This document shows positions 1-9,900 of a stretch of DNA of 42,078 bases, in pieces. A program made the translations under genes and the position numbers. The number at the start of each line of letters is the position of its first letter. Positions within the stretch are counted from its first letter, which is position 1. The stretch is from a virus: the IMG/VR virus record IMGVR_UViG_3300022072_000027, positions 1 through 42,078 of that record; one strand, 5' to 3'. The notes beneath the pieces were generated by a model, which saw nothing but the letters and a program-made list of their open reading frames with translations, was not told the origin of the DNA and did not search any database.

Positions 1-639
1 GCAAATGCTGTAATAGTTAAAAATAGAGATGGAGCAGCAAATTGGGTAGTTTATGTAGATGGTTTGACTGCAAACCATTGTATGGAACTAAATACTCTTG
101 ATACTGAAAGTGATAGTACGCAGGGCAGAGTTTTATCAAACGCTGGTACTCGTGGCACTTCAACAATTTTTTCTATCAGAAGTGGTAGTGGTTCAGTTAT
201 ACAAACAAATACTAGTGGTGAAGATTATGTAGCCTACTGCTTTGCTTCTAAACAAGGCTACAGCAAGTTTGGCAAGTATATCGGTAACGGACATTCTGGT
301 GGTGACGGTACTTTTGTTTATACTGGTTTTGCTCCTCGTTTTGTTATGATAAAAAGGACTGATGGTGCAAATGATTGGATTCTACACGATTATAAACTTG
401 GAACATTAGCTTCTACTGGAAGTGAGAAAGGTAACGTAGGAAACGTAAATAGTGCAGCATTAAGAGCAAACGAAACCAGTACTACAGATGATTGGGGAAG
501 TATCGATATGCTTAGTAATGGATTTAAAGCAAGAAGCGATGCAGCATCAGTAAATGCATCAGGCGGTTCATACATCTACATGGCATTTGCAGAACATCCA
601 TTCACAACATCAACAGGAATCCCAACAACAGCGAGGTAA
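1..639 (+). CDS. Tail fibre-like protein, C-terminal part (5' truncated)
   Basis: The reading frame is open from base 1, so the gene begins outside the window and only about 212 C-terminal residues are visible. The sequence alternates short beta-type stretches rich in Gly, Ser and Thr, with motifs such as YIGNGHSGGDGTFVYTGF and FVMIKRTDGANDWILHD. This pattern resembles a repeated domain of marine phage tail fibres (DUF7483-like), which probably forms part of the receptor-contacting fibre. The next gene resembles a fibre-assembly protein, which supports the call. The TTG at 64 should not be taken as a start because coding runs through it. Family assignment is from memory of the motif, not from a search. 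Confidence 0.65.
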   Translation, partial: ANAVIVKNRDGAANWVVYVDGLTANHCMELNTLDTESDSTQGRVLSNAGTRGTSTIFSIRSGSGSVIQTNTSGEDYVAYCFASKQGYSKFGKYIGNGHSGGDGTFVYTGFAPRFVMIKRTDGANDWILHDYKLGTLASTGSEKGNVGNVNSAALRANETSTTDDWGSIDMLSNGFKARSDAASVNASGGSYIYMAFAEHPFTTSTGIPTTAR

Positions 640-642
640 ATT

Positions 643-1242
643 ATGTGGGCTTTAGTAGAATCAGATAACGTAACACAAGTCTTTACAAGACCTAAAGGTA
701 TAACCGTAGGAGAAGTTAATTACCCTAGTAATATCTTTATGCTTTGGACAGCTTCAGAACTAGAAGCTATAGGGATTTATGCAATTGTTATAGACAACTC
801 AAACTTAAAAGACAAAGAGTATTACGTAAATACAAATCAGTCTTTTGCGTTTGCAGACGGTACAGTCACTGCAACATACGGTACAGCCACAGCTTTACCT
901 TTAGATGATATACTTTTTACAGCACAAGACGAGACTGATGGTTTAGGAACTGAAGGTGAAGTTAAACAACCGGGCATCCGTCAAGGTCATATAGACAGGA
1001 TAAACGCACAAGCTGCTGGTATATTACAACCTACAGACTGGATGGTTGTTAGAGCTGCAGAAGGTGGTACAGCAGTTCCTAGTTCTATTACAACTAAAAG
1101 AGCTGCAGTAAGAACCAAAGCTAACGCTATGTGTACACAGATAACAAACGCTGCAAACGTTGATGCTTTAGCAGCTTTATACGTTTACAACGATGCAACA
1201 CCACCAGTAAGACCTCTTGGCGAACTACCACAGGTAGACTAA
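643..1242 (+). CDS. Tail fibre assembly-like protein (DUF4376-like C-terminus)
   Basis: This 199-aa protein starts three bases after the fibre-like gene. Its N-terminus (MWALVESDNVTQVFTRPKG) has the pattern of phage proteins that follow tail fibres. The C-terminal third (about residues 110-185) is an Ala-rich helical segment beginning with an RQGHIDRINAQAAGIL-type motif and resembles DUF4376 or fibre-assembly chaperones. The likely role is folding, trimerising or capping the fibre. There is no signal peptide and no membrane segment. A structural role as a minor fibre component cannot be excluded. Confidence 0.5.
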   Translation: MWALVESDNVTQVFTRPKGITVGEVNYPSNIFMLWTASELEAIGIYAIVIDNSNLKDKEYYVNTNQSFAFADGTVTATYGTATALPLDDILFTAQDETDGLGTEGEVKQPGIRQGHIDRINAQAAGILQPTDWMVVRAAEGGTAVPSSITTKRAAVRTKANAMCTQITNAANVDALAALYVYNDATPPVRPLGELPQVD

Positions 1243-1243
1243 C

Positions 1244-1489
1244 ATGGAAATGGTATCACCTTACATTGTTTGGAATGTTCTCATAACTTTGATACTTGCT
1301 CCAATCTGGTTTCAGATTAGAGTAAACTCTTCAGAGCTTAAAAGACAAGACATACTCATTAATAAAACACGTGAAGAGATTGCAAAAGAGTATGTCACAA
1401 AACTAGAACTAAAAGATGATTTTAATCTATTAATGGAAAGAATGGAAAAGTTACATGAAAAGGTTGACAAACTCTTTGAAGTTAAGTAA
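1244..1489 (+). CDS. Small membrane-anchored coiled-coil protein
   Basis: This 81-aa protein has one N-terminal hydrophobic segment (about residues 5-24) followed by a charged helical region with heptad-like spacing (residues 30-80). This is an N-in or N-out membrane anchor plus coiled coil, as in inner-membrane spanins and some phage membrane-remodelling proteins. The start is ATG at 1244, one base after the previous stop; a second ATG at 1250 is possible. The upstream AGGTAG is a weak ribosome site. No specific family is recognised. Confidence 0.5.
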   Translation: MEMVSPYIVWNVLITLILAPIWFQIRVNSSELKRQDILINKTREEIAKEYVTKLELKDDFNLLMERMEKLHEKVDKLFEVK

Positions 1490-1511
1490 AATAGGTATAT
1501 AGGATTTAATA

Positions 1512-3947
1512 ATGGCAAAAAGAAGAAATAGAAAAAGAAGCGGTGGAATAGCTAGACAAGACTATACTCAAGGTGGTAGAGTTGGGTATCAGCGTGGAAA
1601 GGTTGTAGTAGATAGAGAAACTGGTGAAATTATAGAACCAAGAGAACCAGAACCAACGCCTGCACCTACACCAGCTCCAACAAATGCCGGTACAGGTGGA
1701 AATGCCGGTACAGGTGGAAATGCCGGTACAGGTGGAAATGCCGGTACAGGTGGAAATGCCGGTACAGGTGGAAATGCCGGTACAAGTGGAAATGCCGGTA
1801 CAGGTGGAGAGGGAGATTCTGCTGAAACAGAAGAACAAAGAATAGCAAGAGAAGCTCAAGAAGCTCAAGACGAAAAAGATAGATTGGCAAAAGAAGAAGC
1901 TAGATTGGCTGAAGAAGCTAGATTGGCTGAAGAAGCTAGATTGGCTGAAGAAGCTAGATTGGCTGAAGAAGCTAGATTGGCAGCAGAAGAAGCTAGATTG
2001 GCTTCTGCCCGTGCTCAAATGAAGAGAGATACTACTGCAGATAGAGAAAGGACTGCTCGTATTCAAGAGACTGCTGATACTATTACACAATCTGCACAAG
2101 GTGTTGTACCTGAGTCTGCGGTTATTCCCGATGCTGTTAAAGTTGGTGGAATGCAAAGAGATTCGGCTGGTAATCTTATATTAGACGAAGAAGGAAATCC
2201 AATTCCAGTTGTTGCGGATAGTGTTGTAACGCAAATGGCTGCTATTCCAACAGCAGAAAAAGCAGGAGCAGATACTGTAAAGATTATAGGAGAGGACAGC
2301 GTTTTACAGCCAGAAGTTGTAGATACTGTTTCAGAGACCGAAATGGGAACAGCTTCTGGTCCAGCAGAGCCTATAACAGCCGGATCATTTACAGGAGATC
2401 AGGTAGGTGTTAATGCTCAAGTAGATGCTGCACAGGGACAAATATCACAAAATGCTATTGCACAAGCTGCAGGGGTTGAACGTATAGACCCAACTCAATC
2501 TGCAACCATTGAAATTAAAGAAGGTGCATTAACTGAAAGAGTTATAGGTACGTTAAGTGAAGGAGCCAAATCAACTGCTGCTATGAACGTAGGTAGTTCT
2601 TTATCACGTATTACAAGGGCTAAGAAACAACTAGCAAATGCTGGACTAAGTGATGCAGATATTACAGAGCTTGGTAATGACCCAGAAGCTTTAGAAGATA
2701 GACTAGCAGACTTTAGTGAAGAACAACGAGGTATTATTGAAGGCTTACCACAAGAAGCATTAGTATCTAATCAGCTAGATAGTTTATTAAGTGGTATTGA
2801 AGAAGGTGAAATTCCTGCATGGGCAAGACCTGCTGTTGCATCAGTAGAATCTATGTTAGCTCAACGTGGTATGGAAGCTTCAACTGTAGGTAGAGATGCC
2901 TTGTTCAATGCTATTATAACATCAGCTATGCCGATGGCTCAGTCTAATGCACAAGCGATACAAGCTAGTGTTGGACAACAAAGAACTATCGAAGCTCAAG
3001 AATCTGAAGCTAACGCTGCAAGAGTACAACAGACAGCACTAACAAATGCCAGTAACGTTTTTCAAATGGATATGGCTCAGTTTAGTTCTGACCAGCAGAT
3101 AGCACTTTCTAATAGTAAGTTTTTACAAACTGTAAGTATTACAGATGCTACAATGAATCAACAAACTATTATACAAGATGCAGCATTGATGTCTCAGGCT
3201 AATTTAACTGAAGCAGACTTTAATCAAAAAGCTCAAATACAAAATTCTCAAGCATTCTTACAAATGGATTTAACTAATCTAAGTAATGAACAACAATCAA
3301 ATGTATTAAAAGCTCAACAAAATCAACAACGTTTGTTAAGTAATCAAGCTTCTACTAACGCATCGTTGCAGTTTAACGCTGCAAGTAAAAATCAAACTAA
3401 TCAGTTTATGGCTAATCTTAATGCACAAATAAGTCAGTACAATGCTTCTCAAAAAAATGCAATGGCACAGTTTAATTCTACACAAGAAAACGCTGCTACA
3501 GCCAGAGAAGCCCAAAGAGTTGCTGATGTTGCAAAATTTAATGCTCAACTAACTACACAAGTAGATCAGTTTAATGCTCAACAAGATTTTGCAAGGAATC
3601 AATGGAATGCACAGAACGCTGCTGCTGTTGAAGCTTCTAATGTTCAATGGAGAAGACAGGCTAACACAGTTAATACTGCTTCACAAAATCAAATTAATAT
3701 GCAGAACGCACAAAACGCTTTTGGTTTGTCATCACAGTCTCAGTCGTTTTTATGGCAAGAACTAAGAGATCAAGCAGACTTTGATTTTAGAGCTTATGAA
3801 AATACACAAAACAGAAATGCACAAATCGTAGCTACTGCGTTAGCAAACGAAGGTAAAGCCGGTGAAAAGTACGATGACTATCTTACAAACTTAGTAAATA
3901 GTTTAGGCACATCATATCAAGCTGGACTTTATGGATATGGAGGATAA
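1512..3947 (+). CDS. Large Gln/Asn/Ala-rich repeat protein, probable virion or ejection protein
   Basis: This 811-aa protein opens with a basic stretch and a GGRVGYQRG motif (about residues 21-30), a short element I associate with marine phage virion proteins. Seven NAGTGG repeats follow at residues 58-99, then six EEARLA repeats at about 128-164. From about residue 470 to 760 the protein is a long Gln/Asn/Ala-rich helical region with recurring FNAQ/FNS-type phrases, suggesting an extended fibrous or coiled assembly. It ends in a Gly/Tyr-rich tail. It heads a block of similarly large proteins where T7-like phages keep internal virion (ejectosome) genes, so a core or ejection role is inferred. 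No enzymatic motif is seen. Confidence 0.5.
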   Translation: MAKRRNRKRSGGIARQDYTQGGRVGYQRGKVVVDRETGEIIEPREPEPTPAPTPAPTNAGTGGNAGTGGNAGTGGNAGTGGNAGTGGNAGTSGNAGTGGEGDSAETEEQRIAREAQEAQDEKDRLAKEEARLAEEARLAEEARLAEEARLAEEARLAAEEARLASARAQMKRDTTADRERTARIQETADTITQSAQGVVPESAVIPDAVKVGGMQRDSAGNLILDEEGNPIPVVADSVVTQMAAIPTAEKAGADTVKIIGEDSVLQPEVVDTVSETEMGTASGPAEPITAGSFTGDQVGVNAQVDAAQGQISQNAIAQAAGVERIDPTQSATIEIKEGALTERVIGTLSEGAKSTAAMNVGSSLSRITRAKKQLANAGLSDADITELGNDPEALEDRLADFSEEQRGIIEGLPQEALVSNQLDSLLSGIEEGEIPAWARPAVASVESMLAQRGMEASTVGRDALFNAIITSAMPMAQSNAQAIQASVGQQRTIEAQESEANAARVQQTALTNASNVFQMDMAQFSSDQQIALSNSKFLQTVSITDATMNQQTIIQDAALMSQANLTEADFNQKAQIQNSQAFLQMDLTNLSNEQQSNVLKAQQNQQRLLSNQASTNASLQFNAASKNQTNQFMANLNAQISQYNASQKNAMAQFNSTQENAATAREAQRVADVAKFNAQLTTQVDQFNAQQDFARNQWNAQNAAAVEASNVQWRRQANTVNTASQNQINMQNAQNAFGLSSQSQSFLWQELRDQADFDFRAYENTQNRNAQIVATALANEGKAGEKYDDYLTNLVNSLGTSYQAGLYGYGG
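1683..1808 (+). repeat. Seven in-frame 18-bp tandem repeats (NAGTGG)
   Basis: The unit aatgccggtacaggtgga is repeated seven times with almost no substitutions; copy six has an A for G giving NAGTSG. It encodes NAGTGG in the 811-aa protein. The near identity at synonymous positions implies recent expansion by slippage or recombination. Confidence 0.95.
1893..2003 (+). repeat. Six in-frame 18-bp tandem repeats (EEARLA)
   Basis: The unit gaagaagctagattggct occurs six times, with an inserted GCA codon before the last copy. It encodes a charged helical EEARLA repeat in the 811-aa protein. The unit length equals that of the preceding NAGTGG array. Confidence 0.92.
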
Positions 3948-3952
3948 AGAGA

Positions 3953-4660
3953 ATGGGATTTTTAAGAAAAAAAGCTAGGCAATTAAAAAAAGGAATTAAA
4001 AAACTTTTTAGTTCTTCTTTAGGTAGGATAGTGGGAGGTATTGCTCTCAGTATGATGTTTGGTCCTGTGGTTGATCGTATATTTCAAGGAGGTGCAACTG
4101 CGGTTCCCGGCAAAGTAGCGGAAGAAGCCGGGAAAAAAGTTGTAGAAGAAGGTGCAAAAAAAGTAGCAGAAGAAGGTGCAAAAAAAGTAGCAGAAGAAGG
4201 TGCAAAGAAAGTAGTAGAAGAAGGTGCAAAGAACGTAGCAACTGACGCAATTGCATCAGATACTGTTACTGGAGCAGTAGAAAAAAACTTTATGCAAAAA
4301 CTTGGTACTAATTTAAAAGAAGGTGCAATAGATATTGGAACAGGTATTAAAAATTTTGCAGTAGACCCTATTGGAAAAACTGGAGAATATTTAGGAGGTG
4401 GTAACTTTATTCCTGATGTTGCACAAGGTGTTTTAGGTTCAGTAGCAACTTCAGCAATTATCGGAGACCCTGAAGAACAATTTGTTAGTCGAGGTATTAT
4501 GCCACAACCAGTACAAGAACAAGCTCAAAATGCTTATGTACAAGCTGTACAAGCTCAAGTTCCTTCAATGCAAGGAATGAATTTTCAACAGATGAATCAA
4601 AGTTTATTATATGGAACATTATCTCCACAATATTTAATGTCACAACAACAATACGGTTAA
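3953..4660 (+). CDS. Basic N-terminus and KKVxEEGA repeat protein, probable internal virion protein
   Basis: This 235-aa protein begins with a Lys-rich amphipathic stretch (residues 1-22), then a hydrophobic segment (about 24-44) that could insert in or lie on a membrane. Next comes an eight-residue repeat, GAKKVxEE, at about residues 57-96. The C-terminal half is Gln/Ala-rich and ends with several Gln and Tyr residues. The gene starts six bases after the 811-aa gene and sits in the virion or ejection block. A membrane-active ejection protein, loosely like T7 gp14, is an inference from position, size and the hydrophobic segment. Confidence 0.45.
   Translation: MGFLRKKARQLKKGIKKLFSSSLGRIVGGIALSMMFGPVVDRIFQGGATAVPGKVAEEAGKKVVEEGAKKVAEEGAKKVAEEGAKKVVEEGAKNVATDAIASDTVTGAVEKNFMQKLGTNLKEGAIDIGTGIKNFAVDPIGKTGEYLGGGNFIPDVAQGVLGSVATSAIIGDPEEQFVSRGIMPQPVQEQAQNAYVQAVQAQVPSMQGMNFQQMNQSLLYGTLSPQYLMSQQQYG
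4121..4240 (+). repeat. 24-bp tandem repeats encoding EEGAKKVx
   Basis: Four close copies of gaagaaggtgcaaaaaaagta plus three bases run from 4145 to 4240 and are preceded by one degenerate copy at 4121-4144. They encode the eight-residue helical repeat in the 235-aa protein. Confidence 0.88.
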
Positions 4661-4669
4661 GGATACATT

Positions 4670-5266
4670 ATGGCAATATCAGAAAAAGCAATTAAATTTT
4701 TAGGAGATAGTTTAGATAAAGGTAGACCTGTACCGGGACAGTCTTTAACAAACTCTCCTCAAGAACCTTATAATTGGGAAAGACCACCTGAATTTACAAG
4801 TCCACGAGAAGCAATGTATAAAATATTTGATTCTTTGTTAGAAGAAGAAGCATTACTTAATACTCTATCAGCTTTAGACAACGGAGCAGGAGTTATAGAT
4901 ATTGCATCGGTAGTATTGTATGCAGGTTTTATAGAGGGTAAGTGGAGTCCTGATTTAATGTTATTGTTGATGGAGCCAACCATGTATATGATTATTGCTC
5001 TGGCTCAAAAAGCAGACATTGATTTTAATTTAGATGCAGGAGACGATGAACAACCGGAAGAAATGAGTCCTGATACACAGCTATCAGAAATTAACAAAGG
5101 TGTTAAATCGTTACGAGAGCTACAACAAAAAGCAGCAGGACAGGTTAGTCCTATGTCTGTACCAAAAGAAGTAAAAGAAAGAATAGAAGAAACTGAAATA
5201 CCTCAAAGTTTATTAAGTAAAGTTTCAAAAAATCCACCTAAAAATTTATTAGGTAAAGAGGAATAA
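4670..5266 (+). CDS. Unrecognised 198-aa protein in the virion block
   Basis: Residues 35-60 are acidic and helical (REAMYKIFDSLLEEEALLN). Residues 80-118 are hydrophobic, with a GFIEGKWSPDLMLLLMEPTMY-type region that could pack as a helical hairpin or contact a membrane. The C-terminal third is charged and ends in Lys-rich sequence. The gene lies nine bases after the 235-aa gene and two bases before the next, so it is almost certainly co-transcribed and co-assembled with the virion proteins. I do not recognise the family. Confidence 0.5.
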   Translation: MAISEKAIKFLGDSLDKGRPVPGQSLTNSPQEPYNWERPPEFTSPREAMYKIFDSLLEEEALLNTLSALDNGAGVIDIASVVLYAGFIEGKWSPDLMLLLMEPTMYMIIALAQKADIDFNLDAGDDEQPEEMSPDTQLSEINKGVKSLRELQQKAAGQVSPMSVPKEVKERIEETEIPQSLLSKVSKNPPKNLLGKEE

Positions 5267-5268
5267 TT

Positions 5269-6969
5269 ATGGCAGATGATATATTTAAAGGTTTACTAGA
5301 AAGATCAAGCAGTCCCGGAACAAATTTTGGCGAGTTAGCTGGTGCTTATTTTTCTAGTCGTGGTAAAAAAAGTAATAGAGCTAGAAATGTATTGGTTGCT
5401 TCTTTGTTTTTTAACGCAGCAGAGCAAAGACGACAAGCAAATGTTATGCAAAAGTTACAAGATGTAGAAGATAGAAAACTTACAGAAATTGCAAATGCTC
5501 AATCTACTTATAAACAATACATGGATTTGTTAGCTAAAGATAAAGACATAAAAGAAAAAACAGCTACTCAATATTTTGATACTGTGGCAGAGGATTGGTT
5601 TAATAATCCTAATAATCACGATGCAGGATTTGATTCACGAGAATATGAAGATACTACAAGCCCCCTTTATAGATTAAAACAAAAAGAAAAAAACGAATAT
5701 ATAAACAAAATTTTATTACCTGAACATCAAGCAAGAATGTCTTCCATAGAAGGGTTAGATATAAAAAGTGAAGCGGATTTTCTAGCTCCAATTAAACAAG
5801 CATTTAAAGCAGAAAAAAGAAAAGTGGCTTCTCCACAAAATGTTAGTTTAGTTCATAAAGCTTTTAATAAATTAGGTATCGGTGATGATGAAAAATATCA
5901 AACTGAATATAACGAAGCTAAAGCTGAGATGGATATCTTTAATCAAAAATTAGAGGGTTTAAATCCCGGAACTATTTATAGATTGAAAGATGAAAAGACG
6001 GGTAAAGAACAGGTTTCTCCTGATATGATTGACACAGGCTATTCTATAAAGCTTGTAAATCCTTACGGTAATAAAGAGGTTAAGCTTACAGAAATTGATA
6101 GACTTGGATTAAGTACAGAAGACCTCCAAGAAATTCCAACCTATAATGAGTTTGAGTTTAAAAATACACAAGAGTTTAAATCTTTACAAAGTCCTGTTGC
6201 TCGACAACTTGCGATACAATCGTTTAATGCTTTAGATGATAACCAAAAAACTGAAGATAATTTATTATCAGTTGTTGTAGCTGCTGCTGCAACAGACGTG
6301 TATCAACAACAACTAGCAACGTTTGAAGCAATTAAAAATCAAAATAAACCTACGATGCCACAAGGAATGAATGAAGATACTTTTAAAAAGTCTCAAGTTT
6401 ATCAAGATTGGGAAAAGTCATATCAGCCCGGTGGAACACAGTACTATAAAGCTCGTCAACAAGCTGGACTACCTACTACTACACTTGACAAAGTAAGAGA
6501 TGAAGTTCAAGATTTAATTTTATTTGATAAACAAGTTTTAGCAAAAGAAAAAACATTGAGTGAGAATACTAAACTATCTGACAAAGATAGAGAAACCCAA
6601 CTACAATCATTTATAGATGAGAGAATTAATACTCACGTAGAAACTCACGCACAAAAGATTTTACAAGGTGGAGGAATAGATCAGTTCTTACAAGGCTATA
6701 TGCAATCATCTTTACAAAACTTAGATAGTTATTTACTTAGTAATCTAGGACAAGAACAAATTACTCAACTGGCTGCTACAAAAAATATTGCTCCTGCTGT
6801 CGCAGAACAACAAATTAGAAATATGAGAGTTTTTAATATTCTTCAAGGTCAACAAGCTTATAAATTAATCTTTGAAAAGTATGCACAAAGTGGTGGTGTT
6901 ACAGACATTGATTTAGATGCTTTTAAAGAAGATTTAGGTGATATTGAAGTAATTATGGACATAGACTAA
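5269..6969 (+). CDS. 566-aa helical protein, probable internal virion or ejection protein
   Basis: The protein is long, charged and almost entirely predicted helix, with Gln/Lys/Glu-rich stretches and no signal peptide. Its N-terminal region (residues 30-75) is basic and carries a short hydrophobic patch (VLVASLFFNAAEQRR). A good ribosome site (AGAGGA) precedes the ATG. It sits directly before the 1899-aa giant, as gp15 precedes gp16 in T7, where both are ejected and span the cell envelope. That positional analogy is the main basis for the call; no specific motif confirms it. Confidence 0.5.
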   Translation: MADDIFKGLLERSSSPGTNFGELAGAYFSSRGKKSNRARNVLVASLFFNAAEQRRQANVMQKLQDVEDRKLTEIANAQSTYKQYMDLLAKDKDIKEKTATQYFDTVAEDWFNNPNNHDAGFDSREYEDTTSPLYRLKQKEKNEYINKILLPEHQARMSSIEGLDIKSEADFLAPIKQAFKAEKRKVASPQNVSLVHKAFNKLGIGDDEKYQTEYNEAKAEMDIFNQKLEGLNPGTIYRLKDEKTGKEQVSPDMIDTGYSIKLVNPYGNKEVKLTEIDRLGLSTEDLQEIPTYNEFEFKNTQEFKSLQSPVARQLAIQSFNALDDNQKTEDNLLSVVVAAAATDVYQQQLATFEAIKNQNKPTMPQGMNEDTFKKSQVYQDWEKSYQPGGTQYYKARQQAGLPTTTLDKVRDEVQDLILFDKQVLAKEKTLSENTKLSDKDRETQLQSFIDERINTHVETHAQKILQGGGIDQFLQGYMQSSLQNLDSYLLSNLGQEQITQLAATKNIAPAVAEQQIRNMRVFNILQGQQAYKLIFEKYAQSGGVTDIDLDAFKEDLGDIEVIMDID

Positions 6970-6983
6970 TATAGGAGTCTTAT

Positions 6984-9900
6984 ATGGCATCTCGCCTAGA
7001 ATTAATCAGAAACCAAATAAAAGAAAATAATCCTAATTCAGGACTACTTGCTATGTCCGACCAACAGCTTGTAGGGTATCTTCACACAAATAAATATTCT
7101 GATAAAACATATAATGAGTTACAGCAACATTTATTAGGTAATATTAAACAAGATAAAGATGAAGAAATAGAAAACCCATATCAACAAGGGTGGGGTCAAA
7201 AAGTTTATCAATCTTTATTAGGTCCTGTTGGAACTTTATTACCAATAGCTCCAAAAGAAGTCAGACGTTCTCTTGGTGGGATACCTCAAAATTTAGCTGA
7301 AGGAACATCTGATTTATTTGATTTTTTAAAACTAAAAGACAAGACACCTGATGTTATAAAGAAAGGTGCACAGGAATTTGTAAACTTTACAAGCACTGCA
7401 CTTGTTGGTCCAGAGTTAATGTCTGAAGGAAAGGTTGAAGAGCCTACAACTATAACAGGCTCGTTGGTTAAAGAGTTAGGAACTTTTGCTATTCCATATG
7501 CTGGTAGTATGAAGCTACTAGGAGCAGGTCAAAAAGTATTAGAAGCTAGAAAAATTAATAAGTTGCAAAAAGCTTATAAAGATTCTAGAATTGTACGTCT
7601 TAAACCTAGATTCCCTAAAACATTAGCAGCTACAAAACTGTTAGCAAGTGGAGAGATAGCTTCACAATGGGTTATAAAACCGGAAGATGCTATTATGGGT
7701 CAGTTCTTAGGACAAATTGTTGGTGATGATAACGAACAACTTTCAGAACTACTTGATTTTGTTACTGCTGATAAAGATAAAACAGAGGGCGAAAATAGAA
7801 TAGCTTTATTGTTTGATGGTTTATTTATGACTGGGGTTATTGGTGGTGTATTAAAGCTAGGTGGTTTAACATTTAGGTCTGGTAGAGAAATGTTTAACTA
7901 TTTTAAAAATGTTAAAAACTCTGCTACTCCCGAACAAAAAGAAACAATTGTAGAAACTATTAAAGAAGCTTCGGCAACTCCAAAGGCAAACAAAACCCCA
8001 AAACAACTTAAAAAACCGGGTGGTGATGAAACTCCTGTTAAGCTCTGGTCAGAAAGTTCTAATTCTTTTTTACGTGGTTTATCTCAAGCAGGAACTGTTA
8101 CCAAAGATTTATTTTTTTCAGCTAGAGGATTTTTTAATCCTGAAGCATTTGCGTTATTTAATAAAAGTAAAGATGCTAAACTGGCGTGGGCAAGTAAAGG
8201 TGAGCAGTTAATGACCACAATGGAAAGACAAATTAGAACATTGGCAAAAGAAGGTAGGTGGTTTAGAGTAAATAAACAAGCCGAGAAAGAAGCAAACGCT
8301 GTGCTTGATGGATATTTACAAGGCTCGGTAAAATTAAAAGATTTACCTGAGTCAATGCAGTCTACTGCAAAAGAAATGAGAGATACGGTAGATGAATTGT
8401 CTAGGTTTTTATCTCAAAGTAAAGTGGTAGACCCTGAACTTAGAAAAGAAATTGTAGAAAATATAGGTTCTTATCTTAGAAAAACTTATAAAAAATTTGA
8501 AAATCCAGACTGGAGACCATCACAAGAAGTTATTGATAGGGCTGAAAATTTTATCTATGGTAAATTAAAAAGTACTAAATTAAGCAGAAGCAAAGGTAAA
8601 ACGGATAAAGCATTACGTGAAGAAGCAAAAGCTGAAGTTAAAAATTTATTAAGCAACGCAAAATATAGTAAAAACTTTTTTGATTTTACGGATATTATAT
8701 ATGGTGCTAAAGACGGTAAAAAATTATTTAGAGAACGTCAAAAAATTGCACAGCCTATTCGAGATTTATTAGGAGAAGAAAATAATCCAAGTACAAGGGT
8801 ATTTAGTACGATAAGAACTTTGTCAGAATATTTATATGACAGAAATTTAATGGAAAAATATTATAGACTTGGAAACAATAAATTCTTTTTTGAGAATCCA
8901 ACCGGAAACTACAGAAGAATAATTGAGGGAAAACAATTTGGTCCTTTAGATGGTATGCATACAGATACTAAGACATACGCAACTTTAGTAAAACCACTTC
9001 AAACAAATATTAATAAATCTTTTTTTGATAATGTAGTAGGAGAATCGGTTTTAGGAGTGGCTAAATTAGCATTTGCTGCAAAAGGGTTTGCTCAGTCTGC
9101 AGCAACAGTTATTAATAATATTACCCACGAAAGAAACTTATTTGGTAGTGCTAAAATACTTTTAAATAATGGTATCAATCCATTAAGTAAAGAAACATGG
9201 GAATCTGTAAGAACAGTAACTACTAAAATTAGAGGGTCTGGACAAAAAGAATATCAAGAGTTATATAATAAATATTTAAGGCTTGGGATTGTAAATCAAA
9301 ATGCTCGTCTTGGAGATTTAAGATTGTTAATGCAGTCTGCTTCTAAAACAAACGCAGGTAGTTGGTTAAATCAATATAATCCATTTAAAAAGATTTATAA
9401 AAAGCTAGAAGATATTTATGTGGCAGAAGACGATATCTGGAAAATTGTAGCGTTTGAAAAAGAATTAAAAACCTTACAACGAGCTTATCCTAATAAAGGA
9501 ATTGCAGAGCTAGAAGACATGGCAGCAAAAATTGTTAGAAATACAATGCCAACGTATGATATGATTCCTACTGGAATTAAAGCACTAAGATATTCTCCAT
9601 ATGGTAACTTCTTTTCGTTTCATGTTGAAAGATTTAGAAATATATTTCACACTTATAGACAAGGATTTGCAGAATTAAACAGTGGTAATAAAGTTTTACA
9701 ACAAAGAGGAGCTTTAAGACTTGGTTCTCAAACTACGTTAGGTACAGGTGTAGGAGCTTCTGCTGCAGATTATGTAACTGGAAATATGTCTGGACTAAGT
9801 GAAGAAGAAAGATATCATATTAAAGAAGTCAGTAAGCAAGAATACAACGGTGATCGTTGGATTTGGGACATGAACAAAAATGGTAAAATAGTTTGGGCAG

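Noticed and set aside
64-639. Taking TTG at 64 as the start of the fibre gene
   Set aside because: The frame is open to base 1 with the same composition, so the gene is truncated by the window edge.
1506-2156. Long antisense Ser/Cys-rich frame opposite the 811-aa gene
   Set aside because: It mirrors the tandem repeats; composition is an artefact of the NAGTGG and EEARLA arrays and it has no ribosome site or motif.
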